Assembly: GCA_963708095.1 (NCBI GenBank)
Contig: OY970182.1
Location: forward strand, 3,286,001 to 3,350,000
DNA length: 64,000 nucleotides
Source of the DNA: JAJZVS01 sp963708095
GTDB taxonomy: Bacteria > Pseudomonadota > Alphaproteobacteria > Acetobacterales > Acetobacteraceae
Direction: 5' to 3'
How positions within the stretch are numbered: position 1 is the stretch's first letter; every line of letters begins with the position of its first letter. Below are positions 24,832-33,816 of this stretch, in pieces. The notes below the pieces were generated by a model that was not told the DNA's origin, searched no databases, and saw only the letters and a program-made list of their open reading frames with translations. A program made the position numbers and the translations under genes.

Positions 24832-25916
24832 GGTTGTCCTTTCCGCGACCCTGCCACCGTAGCGTCCAAAGCGGCCAGCAAGGCCGTCATATCGGGCGGT
24901 GGCGGGGTCTCGAACGCCAGGGCCACGCCGGTGCGCGGATGGACAAACCCGAGCTGCGCTGCGTGCAACGCTTGGCGCGGGAAATCGAGCAGCCGGTCGC
25001 GCAGCCCCGCCTCCAGTCCGCGCGCCTGGGCCGGCACTCGGCGCAGATAGACCGGATCGCCCACCAGCGGATGCCCGCGGGCCGCCAGGTGCACCCGAAT
25101 TTGATGCGTTCGCCCGGTCGCCAGCCGGCATTCCAGCAGGCTCACCGCCCCGCCCGCCCATGCGCGCAGGGTGCGGTAGCGGGTCAGCGCCTCCCTCCCG
25201 CCGCCGTGCGGGCGGATTGCCATCCGCTTGCGATCGCGCGGATCGCGCCCGATCGCGCCCTCGATCTCCCCCGTGGTCGGCGCCGGGCAGCCCCAGACCA
25301 GGGCGAGGTAGGCACGATCGGTCGTGCGCGCGGCAAAGGCGGCGGCGAGCCCGGCCATCGCGACCTCCGTCTTCGCTGCCACCATCACGCCGGTGGTGTC
25401 CTTGTCCAGCCGATGCACGATGCCTGGGCGCCGCTCCCCACCCACCGCCAGATCGGTCCCGCAATGGGCGATCAGCGCGTTGACCAGGGTCCCGTCTTCG
25501 TTGCCCGGTGCGGGGTGGACCACGAGGCCGGCCGGCTTGTCGAGCACGATCAGGTCGCGGTCCTCGAACAGGATGGCGAGCGGAATCGCCTGCCCCGCCG
25601 GCCGCGCCGGCCGCGGCGGCGGAACGGTCACCGTGTAGGTCGCGCCGGCGCGCACCGGCTCAGCCGCATCGCGCAACGGCGCCCCGTCGCGGCAGACCGC
25701 GCCGGCGGCGATCAGCGCCTGGAGGCGAGCGCGCGACAGTGCGGGCAGGCGACGGGCGAGGAATCGGTCCACCCGCTCCCCCACCTCCGCCGCTTCGGCA
25801 CGCACGTGCGCGGGACCGGGCGGGAGGCCCGGACGCAGATCGGGGGCAGCCGCCGGAGGCGAGGAGGCCGCAGCGAGTCCAGGTGTGGGCAGCCGGGCGG
25901 GCGGCTTGTCGGGCAT
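24828..25916 (-). CDS. rluD: 23S rRNA pseudouridine synthase, RluA/RluD family
   Basis: A 362-aa enzyme: an N-terminal Pro/Ala-rich lead, an S4 RNA-binding domain (residues ~45-100: ERVDRFLARRLPALSRARLQ), and the catalytic domain with LVVHPAPGNEDGTLVNAL, GIVHRLDKDTTGVMV (catalytic Asp) and CRLATGRTHQIRVHLA. It isomerises uridines in large-subunit rRNA (helix 69 for RluD). ATG 25916 is chosen because the open frame upstream crosses the divergent DUF6476 and acyltransferase genes. rpoH lies 266 nt downstream. Confidence 0.92.
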   Translation of the reverse strand: MPDKPPARLPTPGLAAASSPPAAAPDLRPGLPPGPAHVRAEAAEVGERVDRFLARRLPALSRARLQALIAAGAVCRDGAPLRDAAEPVRAGATYTVTVPPPRPARPAGQAIPLAILFEDRDLIVLDKPAGLVVHPAPGNEDGTLVNALIAHCGTDLAVGGERRPGIVHRLDKDTTGVMVAAKTEVAMAGLAAAFAARTTDRAYLALVWGCPAPTTGEIEGAIGRDPRDRKRMAIRPHGGGREALTRYRTLRAWAGGAVSLLECRLATGRTHQIRVHLAARGHPLVGDPVYLRRVPAQARGLEAGLRDRLLDFPRQALHAAQLGFVHPRTGVALAFETPPPPDMTALLAALDATVAGSRKGQP

Positions 25917-25989
25917 GGGGGATGCGGATAACCCGAGGCGGGTCCGGGCGCGAGGGCGCGGCCGTCGAGCGGCAGGAGCGGAACAGACC

Positions 25990-26274
25990 ATGCGGGTGCT
26001 GACGGCGGCGACGATAGCGATGGGCGTGCTGATCCTGCTCGGCTCCACGGTGCTGGTGGTGACCGTCATCCACCGCGTGACCATCCCCCATCCCGCCGCG
26101 CCGGCGGCGCCGATCGCGCTCACCTTGCATGAGCCGGCGGGCACCGCCATTGCCGGGATCGCCGACGCCGGCGGCCGACTGGGGATCGCGCTGCACGGCG
26201 GTGGCCCGGACCGGGTGATCCTCGTCGATCCGCGCAGCGGGGCGGTGGCGGGGCGGATCGCGCTCCAGCCGTAA
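25990..26274 (+). CDS. DUF6476-family small membrane protein
   Basis: A 94-aa protein with one N-terminal membrane helix (residues ~3-27, LTAATIAMGVLILLGSTVLV) and a small beta-rich periplasmic part ending ILVDPRSGAVAGRIAL. This fits the alphaproteobacterial DUF6476 family, which is often encoded next to rluD, as here (divergent, 73 nt apart). Function unknown. Confidence 0.7.
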   Translation: MRVLTAATIAMGVLILLGSTVLVVTVIHRVTIPHPAAPAAPIALTLHEPAGTAIAGIADAGGRLGIALHGGGPDRVILVDPRSGAVAGRIALQP

Positions 26275-26280
26275 GCGCCC

Positions 26281-26334
26281 CGCCGGCGAACGTCGGCCAT
26301 GAGCTTCCGCCGGCGGACGCCGGCCGTGAGCCTC
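26281..26334 (+). repeat. 27-bp tandem duplication after the DUF6476 gene
   Basis: Two adjacent 27-nt copies (26281-26307 and 26308-26334), differing at a few positions, in the 173-nt gap before the acyltransferase gene. Related GC-rich fragments (CGTCGGCGTTCGTCGGCCGG) follow up to 26410. Confidence 0.7.
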
Positions 26335-26447
26335 CCCAGCGCATGTTGCCAATTCCCCCGTCGGCGTTCGTCGGCCGGCATCGCCCGTCGGTGCTTTCCG
26401 GCCGTCATCCGCCGCCATCGTTCGCCCCCCGTTAATCCCTCGCCGCC

Positions 26448-27575
26448 ATGCTCCCCACCGGAGGGTTCCGGGTGCGACGACTGACTTGTTTCGACGGGCT
26501 GCGCGGGGCGCTGGCGGTGTACGTGATGCTGTCGCACATGGCGCCGTTTGCGGTGCTGCCCGACTGGATCGCACGGCTGCTGTCGCACGGCGGTGCCGCG
26601 GTCGACGTGTTCTTCGTGCTCAGCGGGATGGTGATCGTCCGCTCGCTCGACCGTTTCGGCTGGCGTGCCAGCCCGTTCCTGCGCGCTCGTGCTTGGCGGA
26701 TCTTCCCGCTGTTCCTGGTCGCCCTGGCTTTTGCCACCGCGCTCCAGCCACTGTCGCTGCCGTTCCCGGCGATGCCCTGGATCGGCCCGGCCAGTCCGGC
26801 GCGGGAGATCTGGTCCGGCGGCTGGCCGGCCGCCTGGGCCGGCGAGTTGGCGGCGCATCTCACCCTGACGCACGGGCTGCTTCCCCACGCCGTGCTGCCC
26901 TACGCATGGGTGAGCTTCCTCGGCGCCGCCTGGAGCCTGAGTACCGAGTGGCAGTTCTACGTCCTGCTTGCCGCCCTGGCGGCCGCGCGCGGGCCGCGCG
27001 CGCGCGCCGGCCTGCCCTGGCTGTTCCTCGCCCTGGCGACCGCCGGCCTGGCCTGGAGCCACTGGGCGCCGCCGGCCTGGCGGTTCAGCCGCGCGTTCCT
27101 GGGCAACGAGGCGCAGTATTTCGCCCTCGGCGTCGCGGGGGCGGACTGGTTGGACCGGGCGGAGACTGGCCGCCGTCACCTCGTCGTGTTCGTCTGCGTG
27201 TTGCTGCTGTGCCTCGGGATAGGTGGGCCCGGCAAGCTGGCGGCACCACTCGTCTGGATCGTCTGCCTGCTGGCCGAGCGCGGTGACGGTTCGGCGCAGC
27301 GGCTGCTGGCCCCGCTCGCCGCGGTGCTCCGACTGCCGGTGACGCAATGGCTGGGGGCGCTATCGTATGCGTTATATTTGGTGAACGAGCCGGTGCAGAA
27401 ATTGCTCGGGCTCGGTCTCGCGCGTGTGGCGCACGGGAATGCGACTCTGTTCTCCACGCTGTGGCTGCCGGGCGCGGCGGCGCTGCCGGTTGTCAGTGCC
27501 TGGGTGCTGCACGTCACGATCGAGCGACACTGGAGCGGTCCGCGGTCTCAGCGGCTGCGGCTTACGGCCAAGTAA
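26448..27575 (+). CDS. acyltransferase 3 (OafA/YrhL-type) membrane protein
   Basis: A 375-aa polytopic protein of about ten membrane helices. Family motifs: FDGLRGALAVYVMLSHM at the first helix, GGAAVDVFFVLSGMVI, FLRARAWRIFPLF, and AAWSLSTEWQFYVLLA. Members O-acylate cell-envelope or exported glycans with acyl-CoA. The stop codon TAA (27573-27575) lies within the target duplication of the IS701 element that follows, so the coding sequence is intact but its 3' flank was replaced. Confidence 0.88.
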   Translation: MLPTGGFRVRRLTCFDGLRGALAVYVMLSHMAPFAVLPDWIARLLSHGGAAVDVFFVLSGMVIVRSLDRFGWRASPFLRARAWRIFPLFLVALAFATALQPLSLPFPAMPWIGPASPAREIWSGGWPAAWAGELAAHLTLTHGLLPHAVLPYAWVSFLGAAWSLSTEWQFYVLLAALAAARGPRARAGLPWLFLALATAGLAWSHWAPPAWRFSRAFLGNEAQYFALGVAGADWLDRAETGRRHLVVFVCVLLLCLGIGGPGKLAAPLVWIVCLLAERGDGSAQRLLAPLAAVLRLPVTQWLGALSYALYLVNEPVQKLLGLGLARVAHGNATLFSTLWLPGAAALPVVSAWVLHVTIERHWSGPRSQRLRLTAK

Positions 27576-29087
27576 TCTTACTGTGTCATAAACCTCTTGA
27601 CCGATTCGGCGTGAGTTTGCCAGGGATGGAGATTCTCACTCGTGGAGGCGGGTCGTGGGTCTCGAATCGGGCGTTGACGGCAGCGAATCACGGTTCGCGG
27701 CCTATGTCGAGGCGATTACGTCGGCGCTGGGTCACGCCGATCGCGCGGCGCCGTTCCGATCGTATTGCGCCGGACTGCTGCTGCCCGGCGATCGCAAGAG
27801 CGTCGAGCCGATGGCCGCCCGGGTGGAACCGGGGCGCGTGCAGGCGGCGCATCAGTCGCTGCATCACTTCGTGGCGAAGTCCGATTGGTCCGACGATGCG
27901 GTGCTCGAGGCGGTGCGTGCCCGCGTCCTGCCGATCATCGAGCCACGCGGTCCGATCCGGGCGCTCATCATCGACGACACCGGCATGCCGAAGAAGGGTA
28001 AGCACTCGGTCGGGGTGGCGCGGCAGTACTGCGGACAGCTCGGCAAGCAGGACAACTGCCAGGTCGCGGTGAGCCTGTCGGCCGCCAACGATCACGCCAG
28101 CCTGCCGATCGCCTATCGTCTGTATCTGCCGCAGGAATGGGCGGATGACCCTGACCGGCGCGCCGCGGCAGGCGTACCCGATGATGTTGTCTTCCAGACC
28201 AAGCCGCAGATCGCGCTGGACCAGCTTCGTGCTGCCCGCGCGGCCGGAATCGACGCCGCGGTCGTGTTGGCCGACGCGGGATACGGCAACGACACCGACT
28301 TCCGCGATGGCATCACCGGGATCGGCCTTGCCTATGCCGTCGGCATCCAATCCTCCACCAGCCTGTGGCCGCCCGGGGTGGAACCGCTGCCACCGAAGCC
28401 ATGGAGCGGGCGCGGTCGTCCGACGTCCGCGATCCGTCGTGACGGAGCGCATCAGCCGATCTCGGCCAGGCAACTGGCGCTCGATCTTCCCAAAAAGGCG
28501 TGGCGGCGGGTCACCTGGCGCGAAGGGACCAACACCAAACTCGCTTCGCGCTTCGCGGCGGTGCGTGTGCGTCCCGCGCATCGCGATTATCACCGTTCCT
28601 CACCGCGCCCCGAGGAATGGTGCCTGATCGAATGGCCGGCGGGCGAACCCGAGCCGACGAAATACTTTCTGTCCACACTGCCAGAAAACATCAGCCGGCG
28701 AGCACTGGCGAACGCTACCAAGCTGCGCTGGCGGATCGAGCGGGACTACCAGGACCTCAAGCAGGAACTTGGGCTCGGCCATTACGAGGGGCGAGGGTGG
28801 CGTGGCTTTCACCATCACGCCACGCTGTGCATCGCTGCCTACGGATTCCTGATCTCCGAAAGGCGAGCAATTCCCCCCTCAGGACCATGCAACACCGTTC
28901 TCATCCAAGAACATCGCCTTCCCGACGGTTATCGACCCCGCGGATCCACCCATCAGACCTGAACGTCATGTCCCGACCTCAATCACATCTGTCCGGATCG
29001 CGATAGCGCGCGCCATCGCAAGAACCCTGCCGCGCTGCCCTTGCTGCCAGCGGGCCACACGCAGGATGGTCTTATGACACAGTAAGA
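27576..29087 (+). mobile_element. IS701-family insertion sequence (1512 bp, with 4-bp target duplication)
   Basis: Perfect 16-bp terminal inverted repeats, TCTTACTGTGTCATAA at 27576-27591 and its complement at 29072-29087, flanked by GTAA on both sides (27572-27575 and 29088-29091). A 4-bp duplication is standard for the family. The single gene inside encodes an IS701 transposase. The element sits exactly after the acyltransferase stop codon. Confidence 0.93.
27655..28962 (+). CDS. IS701-family transposase (probable C-terminal frameshift)
   Basis: A 435-aa DDE transposase: IRALIIDDTGMPKKGKHSVG (first Asp), DAAVVLADAGYGND (second Asp), and KLRWRIERDYQDLKQELGL (catalytic Glu region). The frame ends at TGA 28960-28962, 110 nt short of the right repeat. 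Shifting by one nucleotide near 28948 gives PPIRPERHVPTSIT...LPRCPCC and a stop at 29075-29077 inside the right repeat, like other family members as I recall them. So one extra base has probably cut about 38 C-terminal residues; effect on activity unknown. Confidence 0.88.
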   Translation: MGLESGVDGSESRFAAYVEAITSALGHADRAAPFRSYCAGLLLPGDRKSVEPMAARVEPGRVQAAHQSLHHFVAKSDWSDDAVLEAVRARVLPIIEPRGPIRALIIDDTGMPKKGKHSVGVARQYCGQLGKQDNCQVAVSLSAANDHASLPIAYRLYLPQEWADDPDRRAAAGVPDDVVFQTKPQIALDQLRAARAAGIDAAVVLADAGYGNDTDFRDGITGIGLAYAVGIQSSTSLWPPGVEPLPPKPWSGRGRPTSAIRRDGAHQPISARQLALDLPKKAWRRVTWREGTNTKLASRFAAVRVRPAHRDYHRSSPRPEEWCLIEWPAGEPEPTKYFLSTLPENISRRALANATKLRWRIERDYQDLKQELGLGHYEGRGWRGFHHHATLCIAAYGFLISERRAIPPSGPCNTVLIQEHRLPDGYRPRGSTHQT

Positions 29088-29262
29088 GTAAGAGGCTCGC
29101 AGCTAGGTAAGGGGCAAGTCTTCGGGACCCGCCCGCGGCGGCGCCTGACCGGGATCACAACCTGCGTCGTCCCGTTCGTGACCCCCTGTCCGGACCGGCG
29201 TGCCGCGCCCTATGTTGACTACCGCGCTCCCGATCGCCGCCCCACGACAGGAATCTGCGCCC

Positions 29263-29808
29263 GTGCGCCTGCCCGTAAGCCGTGTCGTCATGACCGCCCT
29301 ACTGCTGCTCGGCGGATGCAAGTCGGTGTCCCACCTCCCCCCGCCGCCCCCGACGCCGCTGCTGCCGCTGCCGCCGATCCGCCCGCCGCCCCCGGCCGAG
29401 GTCCGTGAGCCGGCGATTTGGCATTTCGGCTCCTCCACCGGTGCCTGCACCGCGGCGGCGATCGGGCGCACCGCCCGGCTGCAGATCACCCTGCGGGCCG
29501 GGCATGTGGCGCTGTTCGTGCTCTACGCGGCGCGCGGCATGGAGCGGCAAGGTCCGACGGCGCCCGGCGCGCTGGGCTTCCGTGGTGCCGCCGGGGGCTG
29601 GACGGCGCCCGCGCAGATCGGCCCGGGTAGCCTGGCGGTCGCCGCCCTGCAGCTGAACGACCAGACCGTCAGTCGGGTGGCCCTGCTGCTCGACGGCGGC
29701 ACGCTGGCCCCGGTGGGCGCGGGGGAGGTGCTCCCGGTGATGCTCCTGCCCTCCGCCGGCGCCGCCGGCCGGCGCTGGTTCGGCTGCGCCCGCGGCCTGT
29801 TGTTCTGA
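29263..29808 (+). CDS. putative lipoprotein
   Basis: A 181-aa exported protein. With the GTG start at 29263 (CAGGAA ten nt upstream) the N-terminus is RLPVSRVVMTALLLLGGC, a short lipoprotein signal with lipobox LLGG-Cys19. A Pro-rich spacer follows (PPPPPTPLLPLPPI), then a ~130-residue domain with three Cys and many beta-strand-like segments (TARLQITLRAGHVALFVLYA). I do not recognise that domain. Starts further upstream (29200, 29212) would bury the lipobox and are less likely. Confidence 0.6.
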   Translation: MRLPVSRVVMTALLLLGGCKSVSHLPPPPPTPLLPLPPIRPPPPAEVREPAIWHFGSSTGACTAAAIGRTARLQITLRAGHVALFVLYAARGMERQGPTAPGALGFRGAAGGWTAPAQIGPGSLAVAALQLNDQTVSRVALLLDGGTLAPVGAGEVLPVMLLPSAGAAGRRWFGCARGLLF

Positions 29809-30233
29809 TGCCGGTAATTCGGGCGCCGTGACTTGGTGCCCATAATTTTTGTGCCTATTGATTCTGGCGCCGGCAATTCTGCGCCGATGATCTGAAGTCG
29901 ATGTCCTGGTGCCGCGGTCTGATGACGGCGTTCTGTGCTGGGGCCGATGCCGCCGCCCCCTGGCCGCACAGGATAGCGCCGCCTGGGATGGCTGCTCGGG
30001 GGAGCATGGGTGCGCCGCAATGGCAACCGCATCGTTCCGTGGCGACGGTTCGGGCGACCATCGCGCTCGGGCTGCTGGCGCTCGGCACAGCTGCAACGCC
30101 GACGGCGGAGCGGGAAGCGGCGCGATTCCGACACGCCCCGCCCTCGGTCGGGCGCCACCGCTTGGCCTCATTCGTCCTGCCGCTGCTATGCTGACCGTCC
30201 GGCTCTTACCCCCGATTCGCAAGGCCAGCCCGC
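29809..30233 (+). other. 425-nt region before nrdB with degenerate repeats
   Basis: No gene I would defend. 29809-29890 is built from degenerate ~20-nt units around GGCGCCG and AATTCTG. I saw no NrdR box (a 16-bp AT-rich dyad) upstream of nrdB. An open frame at 29901-30194 lacks any family feature. Confidence 0.5.
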
Positions 30234-31340
30234 ATGGACAGCTCTCCCCCCTCGCGCTCCGCCGACGAACACAAGGTGAGCTTCGACCTGTTGACCGAGA
30301 ACCCGGTCTACAAGCCGTTCCGCTATCCCTGGGCCTACGAGGCCTGGCTCACCCAGCAGCGCGTGCACTGGCTACCCGAGGAAGTGCCGCTCGCCGACGA
30401 CGTGAAGGACTGGCACCGCAACCTGACGGGCGCCGAGCGCAACTTGCTGACGCAGATCTTTCGCTTCTTCACCCAGGCAGATGTCGAGGTGAACAATTGC
30501 TACATGAAGCACTACAGCCGGGTCTTCAAACCCACCGAAGTGCTGATGATGCTGTCCGCCTTCTCCAACACCGAGACCATCCACATCGCCGCCTATTCGC
30601 ATTTGCTGGATACGATCGGGATGCCCGAGCTCGAGTATCAGGCCTTCCTGAAATACAAGGAGATGAAGGACAAATACGATTTCATGCAGGGGTTCTCGGT
30701 CGACAGCCGCCCCGAGATCGCCAAGACGCTGGCCGCCTTCGGGGCCTTTACCGAGGGGCTGCAACTTTTTGCCTCGTTCGCCATCCTGCTGAATTTCCCG
30801 CGCTTCGGGAAAATGAAAGGGATGGGCCAGATCATCTCCTGGTCTGTGCGCGACGAAACCCTGCACTGCGATTCCGTCATCCGCCTGTTCCGCACCTTCG
30901 TCGGCGAGAACCCCGAGATCTGGACCGAGGCGCTGCGCCGGGAGCTGTATCTCACCTGCGCCACCATCGTCGATCACGAGGACGCCTTCATCGACCTGGC
31001 GTTCGGCCAGGGTCCGGTGGAGGGTCTGACCGCAACCGAAGTGAAGCAGTACATCCGCTACATCGCTGATCGCCGGCTGGTGCAGCTCGGCCTGCAGCCG
31101 CTGTACCGACTGGAGCGCAACCCATTGCCCTGGCTGGACGAGATGCTGAACGCGGTCGAGCATACCAATTTTTTCGAGAATCGTGCCACGGAATACAGCC
31201 GTGCCTCCACCACCGGGAGCTGGGAAGATGCATTCGACGACCCGTCGGCGGCCGTACCGGTGGCGCCTGCCGCCGCCCCGGTGCTGCCGGTCTCCGGCTC
31301 AGAAGGATTGCCCCTTGCCGCGACGCGGCTGGGAGCATAG
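30234..31340 (+). CDS. nrdB: ribonucleoside-diphosphate reductase, beta subunit
   Basis: A 368-aa ferritin-like R2 subunit. Iron-ligand helices are recognisable (FTQADVEVNNCYMKHY; NTETIHIAAYSHLL, with the radical Tyr in AYSHLL; GAFTEGLQLFASF; SWSVRDETLHCDSVIRLF). It generates the tyrosyl radical that the alpha subunit (nrdA, not in this window) uses to reduce nucleotides. The C-terminus ends in an Ala/Pro-rich stretch past the usual NrdA-docking region, longer than in E. coli. Confidence 0.94.
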   Translation: MDSSPPSRSADEHKVSFDLLTENPVYKPFRYPWAYEAWLTQQRVHWLPEEVPLADDVKDWHRNLTGAERNLLTQIFRFFTQADVEVNNCYMKHYSRVFKPTEVLMMLSAFSNTETIHIAAYSHLLDTIGMPELEYQAFLKYKEMKDKYDFMQGFSVDSRPEIAKTLAAFGAFTEGLQLFASFAILLNFPRFGKMKGMGQIISWSVRDETLHCDSVIRLFRTFVGENPEIWTEALRRELYLTCATIVDHEDAFIDLAFGQGPVEGLTATEVKQYIRYIADRRLVQLGLQPLYRLERNPLPWLDEMLNAVEHTNFFENRATEYSRASTTGSWEDAFDDPSAAVPVAPAAAPVLPVSGSEGLPLAATRLGA

Positions 31341-31514
31341 GTTTCCTCGCTGGTTCCGTCTTATGACGCGTCGCGGGCCGGTCGAAATCACGGTGGCATG
31401 GCGGGCCGTTGACGCAATTGGTCGCGCCGTGTCGCAAAATATGATCCATCGTGCCTGTCGGGGGGTGCCTGGCGGGCACGCCCCCGCTGCGCCGGGGACG
31501 CTCAACCAAGGTTC

Positions 31515-31856
31515 GTGATGAGGGGTGCCTTGAGTCAGACCGAAGATCACCCAGTCAGGGACTCGGCAGCCCTCGGCGCATCGGGGAGTGCCTCCCAACC
31601 GTCGCAAGGTGGCGACAAGGCCGGCGCGCCGCAGCGCTATACGCGCCGATTGTCCGACAAGGTCCTGGTGGCATTTCATCACGCCTGCGACCAGGGCGAT
31701 TTCGAGGTCGCCGAACAATTGCTCCATGTGCTCGAAATGATGCTGACCCGGCGCCCGCTGACGCCGGACGGCACCCGCCGGCGCAATATGGAAAGCCTGG
31801 TTGCGGCACACGAGCGACTATGGCACCTGCGCCACCCGGAGTCCGCCGAAACCTGA
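31515..31856 (+). CDS. conserved hypothetical protein (alphaproteobacterial type)
   Basis: A protein of about 113 aa: a disordered N-terminus, then a helical core YTRRLSDKVLVAFHHACDQG, FEVAEQLLHVLEMMLTRRP and ESLVAAHERLWHLRHP. The core looks like small conserved proteins I have seen in Alphaproteobacteria, with two helices suited to a helical hairpin. Start uncertain (GTG 31515, ATG 31518 or TTG 31530). No known function. Confidence 0.65.
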   Translation: MMRGALSQTEDHPVRDSAALGASGSASQPSQGGDKAGAPQRYTRRLSDKVLVAFHHACDQGDFEVAEQLLHVLEMMLTRRPLTPDGTRRRNMESLVAAHERLWHLRHPESAET

Positions 31857-31962
31857 GCCGGAGGCTGGCTCCAACGCCGTCCTCTGAGTCCGTCTTCCTA
31901 ATTGAGCGCGTCTTCCTCTGGGCCATCCGTCGAGCTGGCTTGGTGCGGGCGGCCGTCCCGGG

Positions 31963-32562
31963 TCAGCCGAGGCACGCCGCGCGAAGCTGCGCGAACGCCC
32001 GGGAGCGGTGGCTGACCTTCTCCTTGGCCTGCGGCGCCATTTCGCCGAAAGTCGCCGCCGATCCGGCCGGGCAGAACATCGGATCGAAGCCGAAGCCGTA
32101 CGTGCCGCGCGGCGGCCACACCGCCACCCCGTCTACCCGGCCAAGGAAGCTTGCTGTCTCCCCGTCCGGCCAGGCCAGGCACAGGGCGGCGACGAACCAC
32201 GCGCGGCGGTCGGCGGACGCGGCCAGCCCGGCGTTCGCCCGCGCCATCGCGGCGGCGAAGTCCTTCTCCAAGCCAGCCCAGCGCGCCGAATGGACCCCGG
32301 GCGCGCCATCGAGGGCGGCAAGGCAGAACCCCGAATCGTCGGCCAGCGCCACGAATCCCGCCCCGCGCGCTGCCGCCAGCGCCTTGATTCGCGCATTGCC
32401 AACGAAATCGGGCGCGTCCTCGGTCGGTTCCGGCAGCCCGAGCGCGGCAGCGGAAACGACAGCGAACTCGAACGGGGCGAGCAGCGCCGCGATCTCCCGC
32501 AACTTGCCCGGGTTGTGGCTGGCGAGCACCAGCCGGCCGCCGCGACCCAGCCGGCGCGCCAT
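31963..32562 (-). CDS. rdgB: XTP/dITP diphosphatase (RdgB/HAM1)
   Basis: A 199-aa Ham1 enzyme: LVLASHNPGKLREIAALL (triphosphate-binding), FVGNARIKALAAA, ALADDSGFCLAALDGAPGV, YGFGFDPMF and AKEKVSHRSRA. It hydrolyses non-canonical purine triphosphates such as ITP and XTP. The start overlaps the rph stop by 1 nt (TGATG), so the two are coupled, a frequent pairing. Confidence 0.95.
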   Translation of the reverse strand: MARRLGRGGRLVLASHNPGKLREIAALLAPFEFAVVSAAALGLPEPTEDAPDFVGNARIKALAAARGAGFVALADDSGFCLAALDGAPGVHSARWAGLEKDFAAAMARANAGLAASADRRAWFVAALCLAWPDGETASFLGRVDGVAVWPPRGTYGFGFDPMFCPAGSAATFGEMAPQAKEKVSHRSRAFAQLRAACLG

Positions 32563-33281
32563 CAGCCGACGTCCAGCACCGCGCGCTGGGCGGCGAACAG
32601 GGATCCGGTGCCGGCTCGAGCGAGGCCGAGCAGGGTGGTGAACTGCGCCTCCGAGAACGGCGCCCGTTCGGCGGTGCCCTGGAGCTCGACGATGCCGCCC
32701 GCATCGGTCAGGACGAAATTGGCGTCGGCGTCGGCGCCGGAATCCTCGGCGTAGTCGAGGTCAAGCACCGCCTCCCCGCCGACCAGACCGCAGGAAACGG
32801 CGGCCACCTGGCCGGACAGCGGGTCGCGCGCCAGCACGTTCATCTTGCGCAGGTGACGGAAGGCGAGCGCGAGCGCCACGAAGGCCCCGGTGATCGCGGC
32901 GCAGCGGGTGCCGCCGTCGGCGTTGAGCACGTCGCAGTCGAGCGTGATGCTCATTTCGCCCATCGCCTTGCGGTCCACCACCGCGCGCAATGAACGGCCG
33001 ATCAGGCGCTGGATCTCTTGCGTGCGGCCGGATTGCTTGCCGCGCGCGGCCTCGCGGTCGCCGCGGGTGTGCGTGGCGCGCGGTAGCATGCCGTATTCGG
33101 CGGTGACCCAGCCCTGGCCGGAGCCGCGGAGGAACGGGGGCACCCGGCCCTCGACGCTGGCAGCGCAAAGGACCTCCGTGTTGCCCATGCGGATGAGGCA
33201 GGAACCCTCCGCATGGCGAGCGTACCCGGGGGTGAGGCTGAGCGGGCGGAGTTCGTCGACGGCGCGGCCGGAGGGGCGCAT
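32562..33281 (-). CDS. rph: ribonuclease PH
   Basis: A 239-aa phosphorolytic exonuclease: MRPSGRAVDELRPLSLTPGY, GSCLIRMGNTEVLCAASVE, GWVTAEYGMLPRATHTR, GRTQEIQRLIGRSLRAVVD, LDCDVLNADGGTRCAAITG. It trims tRNA 3' ends. ATG 33281 matches the family start exactly; the longer open frame is not conserved. It precedes rdgB on the same transcript. Confidence 0.96.
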   Translation of the reverse strand: MRPSGRAVDELRPLSLTPGYARHAEGSCLIRMGNTEVLCAASVEGRVPPFLRGSGQGWVTAEYGMLPRATHTRGDREAARGKQSGRTQEIQRLIGRSLRAVVDRKAMGEMSITLDCDVLNADGGTRCAAITGAFVALALAFRHLRKMNVLARDPLSGQVAAVSCGLVGGEAVLDLDYAEDSGADADANFVLTDAGGIVELQGTAERAPFSEAQFTTLLGLARAGTGSLFAAQRAVLDVG

Positions 33282-33816
33282 GGGCAGGGGATCCGTGAGG
33301 TCTGTGGGGTCGCGAAAAGGGGAATGTCGCACGTTTGAGGTCGAGGCGGCTATCGGAGGATCGGCGGCCCCGCCAGCGGCCTGGCCTGCGCCCCGGCGAT
33401 GCCACCCCGATCGGCCCATGCGCCGGCTTGTCGCGCGCGCCGGTTCAGCGCCCATCCTCGTTCATCGCCCATCCTTGATGAGTTCATCGGCAGACGGGCC
33501 GATTGCCGGAGAGGGCGACTGGACGGCCTGCCGAAAGTTCATCACCTCGGCGCCCGCTTCGGCGCCTGCCAACTCGGCGCGGCGATCCCTGCACGGCGCG
33601 CGTGCTGGGCATCCGTAGGGTACCGTCAATGCCGACCCCGGCCAGCGGGTGGCGAGGTCGGAGCGGCCGCGATCCGGACGGGTCGCGATCCGGCCGGCCT
33701 CGACGACACGGCGATGGGAAATGCCGGATCACCCGCCGGCGCCGCGGCCGTTGGCAAGACGCGGCCGGAGGTGACAAGCTCCCGCTCCGCCAACGGCCTC
33801 AAGGAGGAAACGCACC
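33282..33816 (+). other. 535-nt gene-free region between rph and the NHL-repeat gene
   Basis: The longest gap outside the mobile region. Open frames here are Arg/Ala-rich and resemble no family. hrcA, often the neighbour of rph, is not present even as a fragment that I can see. The end holds the ribosome site AAGGAGGAAA for the next gene. Confidence 0.5.

Noticed and set aside
26281..26410. Possible CRISPR-like repeat after the DUF6476 gene
   Set aside because: Only two adjacent imperfect 27-nt copies with no spacers between them; it is a simple tandem duplication.
25917..27347. N-terminal extension of the rluD frame (477 extra codons)
   Set aside because: The extension crosses the divergent DUF6476 and acyltransferase genes and is low-complexity; RluD begins at ATG 25916.
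27571..27575. 5-bp AGTAA target duplication for the IS701 element
   Set aside because: AGTAA is found at both sides, but extending the inverted repeats to 16 bp makes the A part of the element on the right; GTAA (4 bp) fits both the repeats and the family rule.
29901..30194. A 97-aa open frame upstream of nrdB
   Set aside because: No ribosome site, no conserved pattern, and it overlaps degenerate repeat DNA.
30100..30233. NrdR operator upstream of nrdB
   Set aside because: No 16-bp AT-rich dyad resembling the NrdR box was found.
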